From contig BFEA01000073.1 in assembly GCA_003427395.1 (NCBI GenBank), positions 2,522,678 to 2,553,424 on the forward strand: 30,747 bases of DNA, given 5' to 3'. The DNA is from Chara braunii (taxonomy: Eukaryota > Streptophyta > Charophyceae > Charales > Characeae). Under the pieces are notes generated by a model. That model was not told the origin of the DNA. It did no database searches and saw nothing but the letters and a program-made list of their open reading frames with translations. The stretch's first letter is position 1. Each line of letters begins with the position of its first letter. Position numbers and translations under genes: made by a program. Below, in pieces: positions 1 to 9,114 of this stretch.

Positions 1-70
<70 letters not shown>
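1..70. repeat. (GA)n microsatellite at the window edge
   Basis: Pure GA dinucleotide repeat of about 35 units starting at the first base, so its true length is unknown. Such arrays often end contigs in short-read assemblies. Confidence 0.97.
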
Positions 71-71
<1 letters not shown>

Positions 72-302
72 CAAAGCTGAGGGAGAGCGGCCAGAGTCCT
101 GTTTGGCAGCCATAGCCGCACTTTCTGTTACTTGGTCAATCTTGTGTAATTGAGTTGATTGGCCAAGACTATTCTGAGCTTCCATCTCACATGTGCGTTG
201 TTTATGTGAGTGTCATGGTGCGAGCTTGGCGAGGAGTGTTGTGCATTGATGGTTGGTCTCAAAGCAGTCGGTATCAGAACAGACTCTCTTTATCTCTTTT
301 CA

Positions 303-462
303 GCAGGCGCAAGTGAAAGGGGAGGTGTGGAGGGAAGAAGGCAGGTTGGCAAAGGACAGAGGCGAAGGATGGAGTAAGGTGAGGGCAAACCCGAGGAAGA
401 AGAAGCCGCGGCTGGATAAGAGCAAGCGAGCCCAGAGATTCTTCATCAAGTTGCTGCAGTGA
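303..462 (+). CDS. possible terminal exon of an unidentified host gene
   Basis: I do not recognise this protein. A pyrimidine-rich tract ending in cagcag (about 285-305) looks like a splice acceptor, and the open frame after it runs about 52 codons to TGA at 460-462. The translated tail is strongly basic and ends RAQRFFIKLLQ, which looks more like real coding sequence than noise. The two consecutive CAGs would allow two acceptor choices differing by one codon. No upstream exon is visible because the window starts just before, in a GA repeat. A chance open frame remains quite possible. Confidence 0.3.
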
Positions 463-600
463 AGTGCTTCCTTACCCTAGCATTGCATGTTGTTAATTCC
501 GCATGTTTGGTTGCTCGTCTTTTCCTTGTGACTTTGCTGTTGGTCGTCATAGGTCTTAGGTCAGTTAGGGGGTAATGAATGTTGTAGATAGGTCAAAATT
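463..600. other. short non-coding stretch before the first retrotransposon fragment
   Basis: No ORF or repeat recognised. If the upstream exon is real, this would be its 3' UTR and the insertion border of the LTR fragment that follows; I could not find the exact border. Confidence 0.3.
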
Positions 601-1186
601 TGGTTCTGAAGAGCTTTTGTGCAAAGCAGCAGCACGGGCATGAGTGGCAGGCACTCGTTAAACAACCTGTCTAGCCCAATGACCGGTACTGACCGGAGTG
701 CAGTGAACCACACTCGCACGATCACTGACTGTCTAATTGATGAGGGGAACTGTTGACCCCACTCAACCACGTTGTCCTGTTTGCGACGTAAAACAGTTCC
801 TACTATGAGGTCTGTCCTTAAACTGACTGTTGGCTGGATATGGCAAGTGTTCTGCATAACCCAGTAGTGGAATTTTTTGATGAAACAGGCAAAGTGAACG
901 AGTAAATAGTGAAGTCAACGTGTTGTAGGTTCTGTTGTGGGTAGGTTTAAGTGGTGAGGTTGAGGAAGGGGTAAAGTTTGATGGCCTCGTGCACTATTGA
1001 CAACCATGGATGACTACCTCATGCATGCATGCATCGCCATGTCTATCCTTCGCCGACCCCTCCTTCACTTCTTCTTTCCCATAGGATTCTTCCGCATGAG
1101 TCGTTCTCATGCGAAGACATGTGGTGGTTGGGAGGTCCCTTCATACGGAGATCCAGGCTACAAGGAGTTCTTACAGGAGGTAGAGG
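600..1186 (+). mobile_element. LTR/leader and gag-start fragment of a first Ty3/gypsy unit (A0)
   Basis: This stretch is a diverged relative of the LTR 3' part and leader of element A. The motif gaccggtac followed by accgg occurs at about 676 and again at about 1838. A block around gtcctgttt/ctgcgacgt at about 773 matches one at about 1952. The sequence just before the ATG at 1003 resembles that before the gag ATG at 2300. The fragment ends where the next LTR begins at 1187. Most of the internal region (gag body and pol) is missing. Similarity was judged by eye. Confidence 0.6.
1003..1186 (+). pseudogene. gag N-terminal fragment of unit A0
   Basis: The frame from ATG 1003 begins MDDYLMHACIAM and continues with LLHFFFPIGFF. 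It parallels the element A gag start at 2300 (MDDYPMFALL, then LYHFFFPLGFW). The shared pattern continues for about 50 residues. The frame then reads straight into the LTR at 1187, so the gag body is lost. The last 30 bases (gagttcttacaggagg) resemble the pre-LTR bases at 8000-8015, which suggests an internal deletion from gag to just before the 3' LTR. Confidence 0.6.
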
Positions 1187-1544
1187 TGAAACGGTTTCAC
1201 CCAGTCCGCATGACCGTTGCAGATTCCAGGGCTCGATCCCTAGACCTATCCGTTGACCCCGCGTGCCTTGATCCCGCGACCTGACCGAAAGTCGTCTGTC
1301 AACAGTCTGTGTGTACTGTCTGGTCACGTGGACTTGAACCATGAGTCTTAGTCTTAGCAGTCCTAGGGTCTGTCGCATAGGTTAGCTGTAAGTCTTTCGA
1401 AGAGTCAGTCTATCTAGTCCTAGGAGTTAAGTCCGTAGTTGGCTCTTCGGTACTGTAGAGGTCAACAGTCCGTCGCTGGGTCAGCAAAGCGGAGTCAGCC
1501 ACAGTCCACCTTGTCTAGTCAGCAAGTGCCAAGTGGGGGAGGTT

Positions 1545-1610
1545 CACGCGGTCTGGGTTCCATGCGGTTTGGGTCCCACACGGTTTGGGTCCCACACAGT
1601 TTGGGCCCAG
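1545..1610 (+). repeat. four tandem 16-18 bp repeats in the LTR U3 region
   Basis: Four imperfect copies of cacgcggtttgggtccca (1545-1560, 1561-1578, 1579-1594, 1595-1610) lie about 40 bp upstream of the TATA box. Short tandem repeats at this place in U3 are commonly enhancer elements; that role is inferred here. Confidence 0.8.
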
Positions 1611-1650
1611 GGCCGGGGGCATATGAGGCCAGCCGACGAAACACTGTTAG

Positions 1651-1658
1651 TATAAATA
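1651..1658 (+). promoter_or_regulatory. TATA box of the element A LTR promoter
   Basis: TATAAATA stands alone in its surroundings, inside the LTR and downstream of the U3 tandem repeats. Transcription would be expected to start about 25-35 bp downstream, near 1680-1695. Confidence 0.65.
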
Positions 1659-1699
1659 AAGAGGCAGCGCTCAGCCATTCATTCATTCGCCTGTGAGCC

Positions 1700-1927
1700 A
1701 TGCGGAAGTGCTGCCAGTGCGACTTGTGCAAGGAGGTCTGCAGGTGCCCGAAGACGATGGTGACAAGGATTGTGAGCCAGTGTCTGCACGGGGTTGAGCT
1801 GTGTCTGACGCCAGACGACCTGGGAAAACACCCCAAGGACCGGTACAAACCGGCAGGCTGCTCAGAGTGGCACACTATACCCGAACTCAGAGCTGCAGAG
1901 CGGGTGTCCAGTCTGTCTAAGTCTTGA
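1700..1927 (+). CDS. small cysteine-rich ORF just after the LTR promoter
   Basis: A 75-codon open frame starts within a few bases to tens of bases after the predicted transcription start. Its N-terminus is dense in cysteine (starting MRKCCQCDLCKEVCRC), and the rest is unremarkable. It is unlike any retrotransposon protein I know. It could be an upstream ORF of the genomic RNA or a chance frame. The diverged A0 leader does not show an obviously matching frame, which argues against a conserved gene. Confidence 0.2.
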   Translation: MRKCCQCDLCKEVCRCPKTMVTRIVSQCLHGVELCLTPDDLGKHPKDRYKPAGCSEWHTIPELRAAERVSSLSKS

Positions 1928-2111
1928 GAGAACTTTGGTTGTGATTGTCGTCCTGTCTGCGACGTTAAAGAATTCTTGAGGAGTTTGGGGGAACTCCTTA
2001 AAAGGCCTCCTGATCAGCCGTTAGTCCTATAGTGACAGACTAGTGTTAGCCTTGGCTAGAATCGAGTAGTTGACAGAGTGTTGATCTAGAGCGGAATCCA
2101 GGTGGGTTTGA

Positions 2112-2181
2112 GTGACTGTGGTTGCGAAAGCATCCGAAGGCAGCAGAAAGTTTCGGTGACTGTGGTTGCGAAAGCATCCGA
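2112..2181 (+). repeat. 44-bp direct repeat in the element A leader
   Basis: The 26-base block starting gtgactgtggttgcgaaagc occurs at 2112-2137 and, identically, at 2156-2181. Confidence 0.9.
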
Positions 2182-2299
2182 CGGCTGTGGTAATCTGGCT
2201 GAAGCAGAAGAGAGACCTCTGTAGTCCTTAGAGAACTAGAGTCTAGGGGTAAGTCTAAGTGTTGAGGAGTGGAATCATCAGTGATTGTGCCCTATCAGC

Positions 2300-4264
2300 A
2301 TGGATGACTACCCGATGTTCGCCTTGCTCACACGCTTCTCCCTTTGGGGAGCCCTTTACCACTTCTTCTTTCCTCTTGGGTTTTGGAGTACCGTTAGTTG
2401 CCAAGTAGTGACCAAATCCGGCCAGGACACCTTCCCATACACCCAGGAGCAAGAGGAGAGGGCTGCCAAAATTCTCAGGGCCCAAAGGGAAAGGAGAGAG
2501 AAGAAGGCCCTGGAGAAACAGGCCAAGAAGTTGGCTCTGTTCGAAGAGCAGGCGGCCAAGAAGAAGAAGTTGGAAGAGGAGATGGAGATTGCAGAAGGAG
2601 CAAGAGGCGAATATGGCAGCAGTAGAGGCGGAAGAAGTAGAAGAAGAAGACGAAGAGGAAGAAGAAGAAGAGACCGCTGCAAAGAGGATAAAGACAAACA
2701 GCAGTGGTGAAGGAAGAGAGAGGGGAGACAAGTGTTGGCCGGCCCTCAGAAGCGGAAACAGTAATGGCGGTGAAGGAATGGGCGGCTAAGTTGTCCTTGG
2801 GGGAAGAACCAAAAGCGAAGTTGCTGGTCCCCCAAACAGAGAAGGAGGCGTGGGGAAAAGAGTTGGAAAAGGAAGAGGACCCCATCTGCCGTCAGGCCAG
2901 GGAGCAAGAAAAGCAATTGGAGTGGATGTTGCGCCTCGCAAGGGAAACAACGAGGCGGCTGGAGGTGGCAGACAAGATGGAGAAGGAACTGAGGGCAGCA
3001 GAAGCACGGCTGGGAAAATTGGGGAACAATGCAGACGTAGACCGGAAAATTGACACCATCTCACGTAGTATGGCTGCAAGCCTGCTATGCTGAAAGCTCA
3101 GCGGGAGCAGTTAAAGCATCTAAGGGGCCACGGCGTTGCATTAGAGTCCATGCGCTTAGGATTCCAGAATTTCGCACAGGACATGATGCTCCACATCTCA
3201 TGTGAGCTGCGTGCCGCAATGGAAGGCACTGAGAAGTTTTGTGTCGGTGCCAAAGAGGGAGCCAAGGTCGCAGCCCCTAAGGAAGAACAACGCCCACGCT
3301 GTGAGAGAGTCAAGGTCCGTTTCCTTGAGCCCTACAGTGGGAAGAAGGGAGAGGATTTCGATAATTGGGAAGCCACTTGCAGGACATTCCCCAGGAGGAC
3401 CATGTTCTGATAGCTTTCGAGGCACTGAGAGAGCAAGCAACTAGCTTCGCTAGATAGCTCGCACGCGCTGCCCGCTGTGAAAACAATATGGTAGCGTACT
3501 CTGCCCTCACCCATCTTAGCGATTTTCTCGCTTCAATGTGAGAACGCTTCACAGACATCACCAGTGGGACAAAGGCGTCTGACAAGCTCCAAATGATCCA
3601 AACGCGGCACTAGAGGAGTGTACACGAAATGAAGTCCGCCATGGATGAGCTCATCACGGTACCCGGCCATGGACTGACCGAGGCACAACTTGTCCAACTA
3701 TTCTACCGCACGTTGCCCAAGCATCTGCAAAGGCACTTCTTTGCCAAAAATCAACAGTCAGGGATGACTTATGATGTCCTTAGCCAGGAGGCTGTTGCAT
3801 TTGCTGCTCAAGCTGCACCAGTTACCACTTTCTCGCACAAAGATTTAACAAAGGATAAGAAGTGGAAAGGACGCACTATCTTTGGCCAGGTTAAAACCAA
3901 CGACGGTTTGATTCTGACAATGGGGGAAGGTGGTGCTGAAGAAGTCTCTTATACTGATATTGAATGGGGACTCGAAGAAGAGGCAGACAGTAGTATAGAG
4001 AAGGGGAGTTCCTACGCTACTGTCGCGGTCGGAAGGAGGCCGCAAGGAAGAGGTCTTGGCCAAAGTAGGAACGACCATGCTGACCAGGCCTCGGTGGTCG
4101 TGGATAAGACGGCCAGGGGGTTGGCAGCAGCAGAGACCGCCAAGCGGGAGGAAGGGGTCAAGGTCCCCCGTCTAACCGCCCTAGTCCCAGTCGATCACCT
4201 CCCAGGAGGGGTGCATGGCACCCTGGACGGCCTGAAGGGCGGCCCTGGGAAACCCTTGGAATAG
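2300..4264 (+). pseudogene. element A gag (capsid/nucleocapsid precursor), broken
   Basis: The N-terminus (MDDYPMFALL, 2300) is followed by a lysine/glutamate-rich coiled-coil-like stretch. An acidic run (about 2640-2690) is read in another frame, then a helical region in a third frame (to 3093). After a further shift comes a capsid-like segment with VRFLEPYSGKKGEDFDNWEA (3316-3375). The capsid part continues through stops at about 3454 and 3539 into 3629-4264, with LVQLFYRTLPKHLQRHF. At least four frame changes and several stops show it is dead. The order of pieces still follows a normal Ty3-type gag, and a zinc knuckle follows it. Confidence 0.75.
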
Positions 4265-4289
4265 ATAAGAACGTATGGCAGGACCGTGT

Positions 4290-4560
4290 GGATTGTTACC
4301 AATGCGTGTTCTGCGGCGATCCGGGCACATTATCAAATTTTACCCGTGGTACAAGGGTTTCCGGAATGCTGCATCTGGGGCAGCAAAAGGCAACCTCCGG
4401 TAGAAGTAGCAACTGCCCCTACCTCGGGAGTACGTGGAGATGAGTGCGTGCGCAAGATAGAAATCCCCACTCCTCGTATCTCCATGGTAGAGGTTGTTAG
4501 CCAGCGCCTAGTTGTTGTCCAGAGACTGCTTGTGTTGGAGTCTCTCTAGGCGCTTCCCTC
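4290..4560 (+). pseudogene. element A zinc-knuckle remnant and gag-protease linker
   Basis: Around 4308-4352 the sequence can be read as CVFCGDPGH then, after a one-base shift, IIKFYP. That is a CX2CX4HX4C nucleocapsid knuckle whose last cysteine is now tyrosine. The rest of the stretch up to the protease gives no recognisable domain. Confidence 0.55.
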
Positions 4561-4578
4561 ACAGGTCTTGCCGAAGAG

Positions 4579-5091
4579 TTGAAAAAGAGAAGGCAGGTCT
4601 GGGCCGAGATGAAGAAAAATGGAAAAGGGAAGCTCATCTTAGCAGATATAGAGGTCTTTAGAGCTAGAGTAGGGGCCCTTATAGACAGTGGGGCCACCAG
4701 GAGTTATATCAGTCGTCGAGCACTGAAGAAGTTGAGGTTAGGTCTCAAAGTCCAAAAGTTAGATGATTATATAGTCAGTATCCTCACAGATAACCGCACA
4801 ATGCGGGTCGAGGAATACGTCCAGGGAGTCCAGGCGTACTTTCGCCTAGAGGGAGGGAAGGTAGGGAAAGTCTTTCACTCCCTGACTCTCCTCGTAGAAG
4901 AAAATCTCCCTTTCGATATAGTGCTAGTCACAAATTGGGGAGAGGCAGCTGGGGTCACTCTGCACCTTCGAGAACATGAGTGCAGGCTCCCTAGTCCGGC
5001 AGGTGGGGTCAAGAAAGTCCGCCTTTCCTATGTGTCAGGAGTTGATAACTCCTTGCTGCCTCAGCACCCCTGCCTTCGCAAGATTGGTTAG
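4579..5091 (+). pseudogene. element A retropepsin-like aspartic protease domain
   Basis: An open frame of 170 codons carries the active-site signature ALIDSGATRSYIS, with the catalytic D-S-G-A at 4684-4695. A second conserved region, FDIVLVTNWGE, lies about 85 residues later. This matches the retropepsin domain between gag and RT in Ty3/gypsy polyproteins, which cleaves the polyprotein during particle maturation. The domain itself looks intact, but no continuous polyprotein frame joins it to gag or RT. The first ATG (4579) is only the first in the frame, not a true start. Confidence 0.8.
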
Positions 5092-5233
5092 GAAAGAGCA
5101 TTTGGAAGAACAGGTGTTCATAGCCTACGTGAAGCCAGTTTCGGACCAACTTAAGGAGACGAAAGCAATCCATCCTGCTATTGCGAGTCTGTAGGAGGAA
5201 CACAAAGATCTATCTGAGGCACCCACAGGAGTA

Positions 5234-6040
5234 GTGCCAAGACCCATCCAGCACCACATCGAGATAGAGCCTAGCAGTAAGATGTCAAAAGGAGTAGTCA
5301 ATAGGATGTCTCCCAAAGAGTTAGAAGAGTTGCGCAAGCAATTAGACAAGCTCCTCGAAAAGGGGTGGATTAGACCTAGCTCTTCACCTTTTGGCGCACC
5401 TGTCCTATTTGTCCCCAAGAAGGAGGGAGAGTTAGGGATGTGTATCGACTATAGGGGGCTGAACGTCGTTACAGTCAAGAACGTAGAACCATTGCCCCGT
5501 ATAGATGATCTGTTGGATTGGGTGCAAGGCTGCAAATACTTTACGAAGATAGATTTGAAATCAGGGTACTATCAGATCGAGGTACATTTGATGATCAGCA
5601 TAAGACGACGTTCCGGACGAGATACGGGCATTATGAGTTTATAGAGATGCCCTTTGGACTTACCAACACACCACCCACATTTCAGCGTTGTATGAACGAT
5701 TTGTTTAGGCCGTAGCTAGAGAGATTTGTCGTAGTTTACGTAGATGACATCTTAGTATTCAGCAAGACCCTCCAAGATCATGAGGGTCATTTGAGGTAGA
5801 TCTTGGGGAAGTTGAGAGAAGCCAACTTCAAGATCAATGCGAAGAAGTGTGAGTGGGCCAAAACAGAAGTCCTTTCCGTGGGCCACGTGTTAGATGGAGA
5901 CGACATTAGACCAAAGGACAGTAAGATTGCAACAATTAGAGACTCGCCAACTCCTCGCACTTTGACAGAGTTGCGGTTGTTTCTAGGGCTATAGGAAGTT
6001 CGTGAGGAACTTCTCTGCCATAGCTGCTCCCCTACGCAGA
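5234..6040 (+). pseudogene. element A reverse transcriptase domain
   Basis: Conserved RT blocks appear in order: [42 protein letters not shown] (frame 2, to about 5590). After a frameshift come [17 protein letters not shown] and VVYVDDILVFS in frame 1. The catalytic YVDD is at 5737-5748. In-frame TAG codons lie at 5713, 5797 and 5992, and another shift follows the last. The domain copies element RNA into cDNA in intact relatives. The sequence is clearly Ty3/gypsy, not Ty1/copia, by motif form and gene order. Confidence 0.88.
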
Positions 6041-6066
6041 CTCCTAAAGAAGGAAGTGATCTGGAA

Positions 6067-6687
6067 GTGGGACCAAGATTGCACCCCGACCCTGAAGAAG
6101 CTAAAAAGGCCTTGGTAGAATATCCTGTCCTCAAAGTAGTCGATCCTTCGTTGCCATTTGTTGTCACGACAGACGCAGGTCAATATGGTATAGGCGTTGT
6201 CTTACAACAAGACTACGACAATGGCTACAGACATGTAAAGTTCATGTAAGCCCGGCTGCCTTAAGAAAAGGTAGCAGCCTCGACATATGAAAGAGAGCTC
6301 TACCCTCTCAGGCAGGCACTAGATCATTGGAGGCATTACCGGCTTGGGAGGCACTTCAAAGTCTGCTCAGATCATGAGACTCTGAGATGGCTAAAGACAC
6401 AAGCCAAGATGATGCCCAAATTGACTAGGTGGGCAGCTAAGATAGACCAGTTTGACTTCGACCTTAAGCCCGTGAAAGGTAAGTACAACGTGGCAACCGA
6501 CGCTTTGAGCAGAAGGGCAGATTACTTTGGCACGATAGTATACTATTTAGATATAGGAACGGACCTGCAGCAGAAGATAAAAAATGCGTACGCTCAGGAT
6601 CCGATTTACAGTGATCTGCTAAAGAGAGTTAAGGAGACCCCTGATAGCGAGCCAAACTATCGAACCATGAACGGACTACTTTTTTAG
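6067..6687 (+). pseudogene. element A RNase H domain and connector
   Basis: TTDAGQYGIGVVLQQ (6167-6211) is the first RNase H block with its catalytic aspartate. YERELYPLRQALDHWRHY carries the conserved glutamate. CSDHETLRWL carries the next aspartate, and the domain ends near ATDALSRRADY. A TAA at 6247-6249 and a TAG/TAA pair before 6290 interrupt it, and TAG at 6685-6687 ends the connector. RNase H degrades the RNA strand of the RNA-DNA hybrid during reverse transcription. Confidence 0.85.
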
Positions 6688-6691
6688 AAGA

Positions 6692-7466
6692 CTAGCGTCG
6701 TTGATAGATTGTGCGTCCCCAACTGTGGTGAGATCCGTAGCCTAATCCTAGGGGAGTGCAATGATACAGAAGGTCATTTTGGTTGGCAGAAAATCTTAGC
6801 CAAACTAACAAGGTCGTATACATGACCTCGCATGAAGGCTGGCTGCATAGAGAACGTCCGCAGTTGCAAAGTCTGCCAATGCAACAAGACAACAACGCAA
6901 GCATCGTTGGGTCTTCTCAGGCCCCTGCCTATTCCCCCAGGACCCGGAGAGTCTGTTTCCATCGACTTCATGGATGCCGGAGTCAGGAGTAAGCATGGCA
7001 AGAGCCAAGTCATGGTCATAGTAGACCGTTTTAGCAAATACACAGTTTTTTTACCACTACTTGCAGAGGCAAGGACAAATTTAGTGATATCGAAGTTTTT
7101 TTATTTCTGGGTGAGCGAGCATGGAGTACCGCTGTCAATAGTTAGTGACCGGGACACACGGTTTACTAGTCAGAACTGGCAGGATTTTATGAAAGTCTAC
7201 GGCTCTAAGTTGTTGATGTCGTTAGGTCATCACCAGAGTCGAACGGTCAGGCGGAGCAAATGAATAAGATCTTGCATCTGCTACTCAGAATGTATATTAA
7301 ACCCGATCAAGTAAATTGGGATGAGATGCTTCCCAAGGTAGCTAGCACATATAACAATAGTGTACATCTAGCAACCTGCCGAACTCCCAACGAGTTGCAT
7401 AAGTCCTTTAGACCACGTAGACTGTTTCAACCGGGACCAGATTCAGAGGTTGCCTCCCGGTACTAG
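6692..7466 (+). pseudogene. element A integrase (zinc-binding and catalytic core)
   Basis: The N-terminal zinc site is visible as GHFGWQKILAKL followed by CKVCQCNK (about 6770-6895), with a TAG between them. The catalytic core has VSIDFMDAG (first D), IVSDRDTRFTSQNW (second D) and, after a one-base frameshift near 7230, SNGQAEQMNKIL with the catalytic E at 7254-7256. All three acidic residues therefore survive, but not in a single frame. The frame stops at 7464. Confidence 0.85.
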
Positions 7467-7997
7467 AGAGTTTGCCCTGCAGCACGAAAAGGAAGTCGCT
7501 ATGGTGGTCGAAAACCTTAGAAAGGCCAAGCTTCGCATGATTGAGCGAGCAAACAAGCATCGCTGACCTTCACAGTTTCAGGTAGGCGACCTAGTCTGGG
7601 TCAAGTCAAATGAATTCACACCAGAGGAAAACATCTCACAGAAGCTCTTGCCCGCCTAGAAGTCAAAGAAGGAGAGGACGGACCATCATACACCATAGAG
7701 ATACCACCGCACCTCCATACATATCTGGTCTTCCATCCGTTAAAGTTGTTGCCATGTACGACTAGTGAGCAGTTTCATTTGCGGAGATCTATGATTCTGC
7801 CAGATATGGATGGCACATACGACATACATTGCATAGTGGAAGAACACGTCTTTAGGACTGGAGGTCGAGGTCGTCCCCAAAAGCAATATAAGTTTGCTTA
7901 TCAGGAACCTGAGGACGACAGGTGGTTCACCAAAATTGAGTGCATAGTCCATGCCTACGAAAGGGCAAGAAAGGGTAAAGGTCCTGCCTTGGATTAA
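7467..7997 (+). pseudogene. element A integrase C-terminus with chromodomain-like end
   Basis: The part from 7467 to 7745 contains broken GPY/F-region sequence (QVGDLVWVKSNEF near 7579-7617). The open frame 7746-7997 encodes YDIHCIVEEHVFRTGGRGRP, then QYKFAYQEPEDDRWFTKIE. That spacing matches a chromodomain (I-V-x-E/D-x ... K-W-x-G-x-x-x-x-x-x-T-W). The middle tryptophan/glycine positions are altered. Chromodomains at the integrase end target insertion to marked chromatin in chromoviruses. The frame ends at TAA 7995-7997, just before the 3' LTR. Confidence 0.55.
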
Positions 7998-8035
7998 AGA
8001 ATTCTTGGAGGACGGCGAATTTAGGACGGCGGGAG

Positions 8036-8427
8036 TGAAACGGTTTCACCCACTCCGCATGATAGTTGCAGATTCCAGGGCTCAATCCCTAGACCTAAAC
8101 CCTATCCCCATGTACAGTATACATTGACCTCGTGTGCCTTGATCACGCGACCTGACCCAAAGTCGTCTGTCAACAGTCCGTGTGTATTGTATGGTCGTGT
8201 GGACTTGAACCGTGAGTCTTAGTCTTAGTAGTCCTAGGGTCTCTCGCATAGGTTAGCTCTAACTCTTCTGAAGAGTCAGTCAGTCTAGGCCTATGAGTTT
8301 CTAGAAATACGTAGTTGGCTCTTCGGTACTGTAGAAGTCAACAGTCCGTCGCTGGGTCAGCAAAGCGGAGTCAGCCACAGTCCACCTTGTCTAGTCAGCA
8401 AGTGCCAAGTGGGGCAGGTTCCACGCA
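8036..8427 (+). mobile_element. truncated 3' LTR of element A
   Basis: Direct repeat of the LTR at 1187-1547, starting with the same tgaaacggtttca. The identical 3' block runs from caacagtccgtcgctgggtc (8340) to gccaagtgggg. Similarity stops at about 8427, at the first of the U3 tandem repeats. The TATA, R and U5 regions are missing and element B sequence follows directly, so either B inserted here or a rearrangement removed the rest. Confidence 0.8.
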
Positions 8428-8570
8428 GTTCAGACTAAGATTTGGCATCTGCTGGATTGCAAGAGTTCGGATGACAGGAGAGTGATGCTACATGCGAGAG
8501 ATGAGACCATCCTATCTAGACAGCGTCCTACGGACAGTCTAGCAAGAGACGCTAGAAACAGCTCAAGGCA
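8428..8570. other. left end of element B, no feature recognised
   Basis: No LTR terminus, primer-binding site or ORF could be identified between the cut LTR and the first module ORF. Confidence 0.4.
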
Positions 8571-9095
8571 ATGATATTGGAATGTGAAAACTCTAAGTCA
8601 ATTGCGACTGTGACCATTTGTAGAGGATGGTTAGATAAAGTAACTGAGACCAACAGTCCATTCGAGATATTGAGACACGACGTCTGTAGAGAAGGGCGTT
8701 TAGTATTCTATGTTCCAGTGGTCAGATTTCTCAAGACCAACGAGCTTGACGTGAGGGTTTATGCTCAGGAAAGAATAAAAGAGGAAGAAGGCTATTTAGA
8801 GTGTTTGAGGAGAGTGTACATTCATCTCTCGAGGATAAGGGAATTGCTTCGAAGCTTGCATGAGAAAGTGACTTGGGGGAAACGAGTCAGACAATTTGAA
8901 AGACTCCTTAGTTTTCTGACTACGGATAACTTCACTGACAGGAGAGACTGGGCGCCTCTTCTAGAAGTTATTGTCGTGGTTGGTAAGGCAAGAGAGAATG
9001 ACTTAGTCATGCGATCGAAGACTCTGTTTTCCAATACCTTTGTACGTCGGTTTGAAGTTCAAGACGAAGCTTCTCTTGAATTTTTCCTTACCTGA
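8571..9095 (+). CDS. pre-gag module 1 of element B, unknown function
   Basis: Open frame of 174 codons. I do not recognise the family. It shares a layout with modules 2 and 3: a strand-like core (VVRFLKTNELDVRVYAQ), a charged helical middle (EEEGYLECLRRVYIHLSRIR), and a C-terminal block FTDRRDWAPLLEVIVV. It lacks the GGAFPYKIER motif seen at the start of the other modules. It ends at TGA 9093-9095, and the next module's ATG lies only 19 bp further on. A second, about 8% diverged copy lies 728 bp downstream. No catalytic motif, signal peptide or membrane segment was seen. Confidence 0.5.
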   Translation: MILECENSKSIATVTICRGWLDKVTETNSPFEILRHDVCREGRLVFYVPVVRFLKTNELDVRVYAQERIKEEEGYLECLRRVYIHLSRIRELLRSLHEKVTWGKRVRQFERLLSFLTTDNFTDRRDWAPLLEVIVVVGKARENDLVMRSKTLFSNTFVRRFEVQDEASLEFFLT

Positions 9096-9114
9096 CAATG
9101 GAAAGGAGCCTGTT

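Larger units (their letters stand above)
1187..2280 (+). mobile_element. 5' LTR of element A plus leader (right edge uncertain)
   Basis: The left edge is set by the repeat shared with the 3' LTR, starting at the near-palindrome tgaaacggtttca (1187-1199; also at 8036-8048). Starting with TG suits an LTR end. Similarity to the 3' copy holds to about 1547; beyond that the 3' copy is missing. The right half contains a TATA box and transcribed sequence. The border between LTR and leader lies somewhere between about 1930 and 2280. Confidence 0.7.
1187..8427 (+). mobile_element. element A: decayed Ty3/gypsy LTR retrotransposon, chromovirus-like
   Basis: Order is LTR - gag - zinc knuckle - protease - RT - RNase H - integrase - chromodomain-like tail - LTR, the Ty3/gypsy (Metaviridae) order. 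The flanking direct repeats at 1187-1547 and 8036-8427 are clearly similar but carry many substitutions and indels, so the insertion is old. The 3' LTR is cut off before its TATA region. The coding part switches frame and carries stops throughout, so the copy cannot make its own proteins. I could not identify a primer-binding site or a target-site duplication. Confidence 0.9.

Noticed and set aside
269-280. cggtatcagaac, resembling the tRNA-Met primer-binding site of LTR elements
   Set aside because: The region matching the LTR 3' part lies downstream of it (about 676-800), so it is on the wrong side for a primer-binding site of A0.
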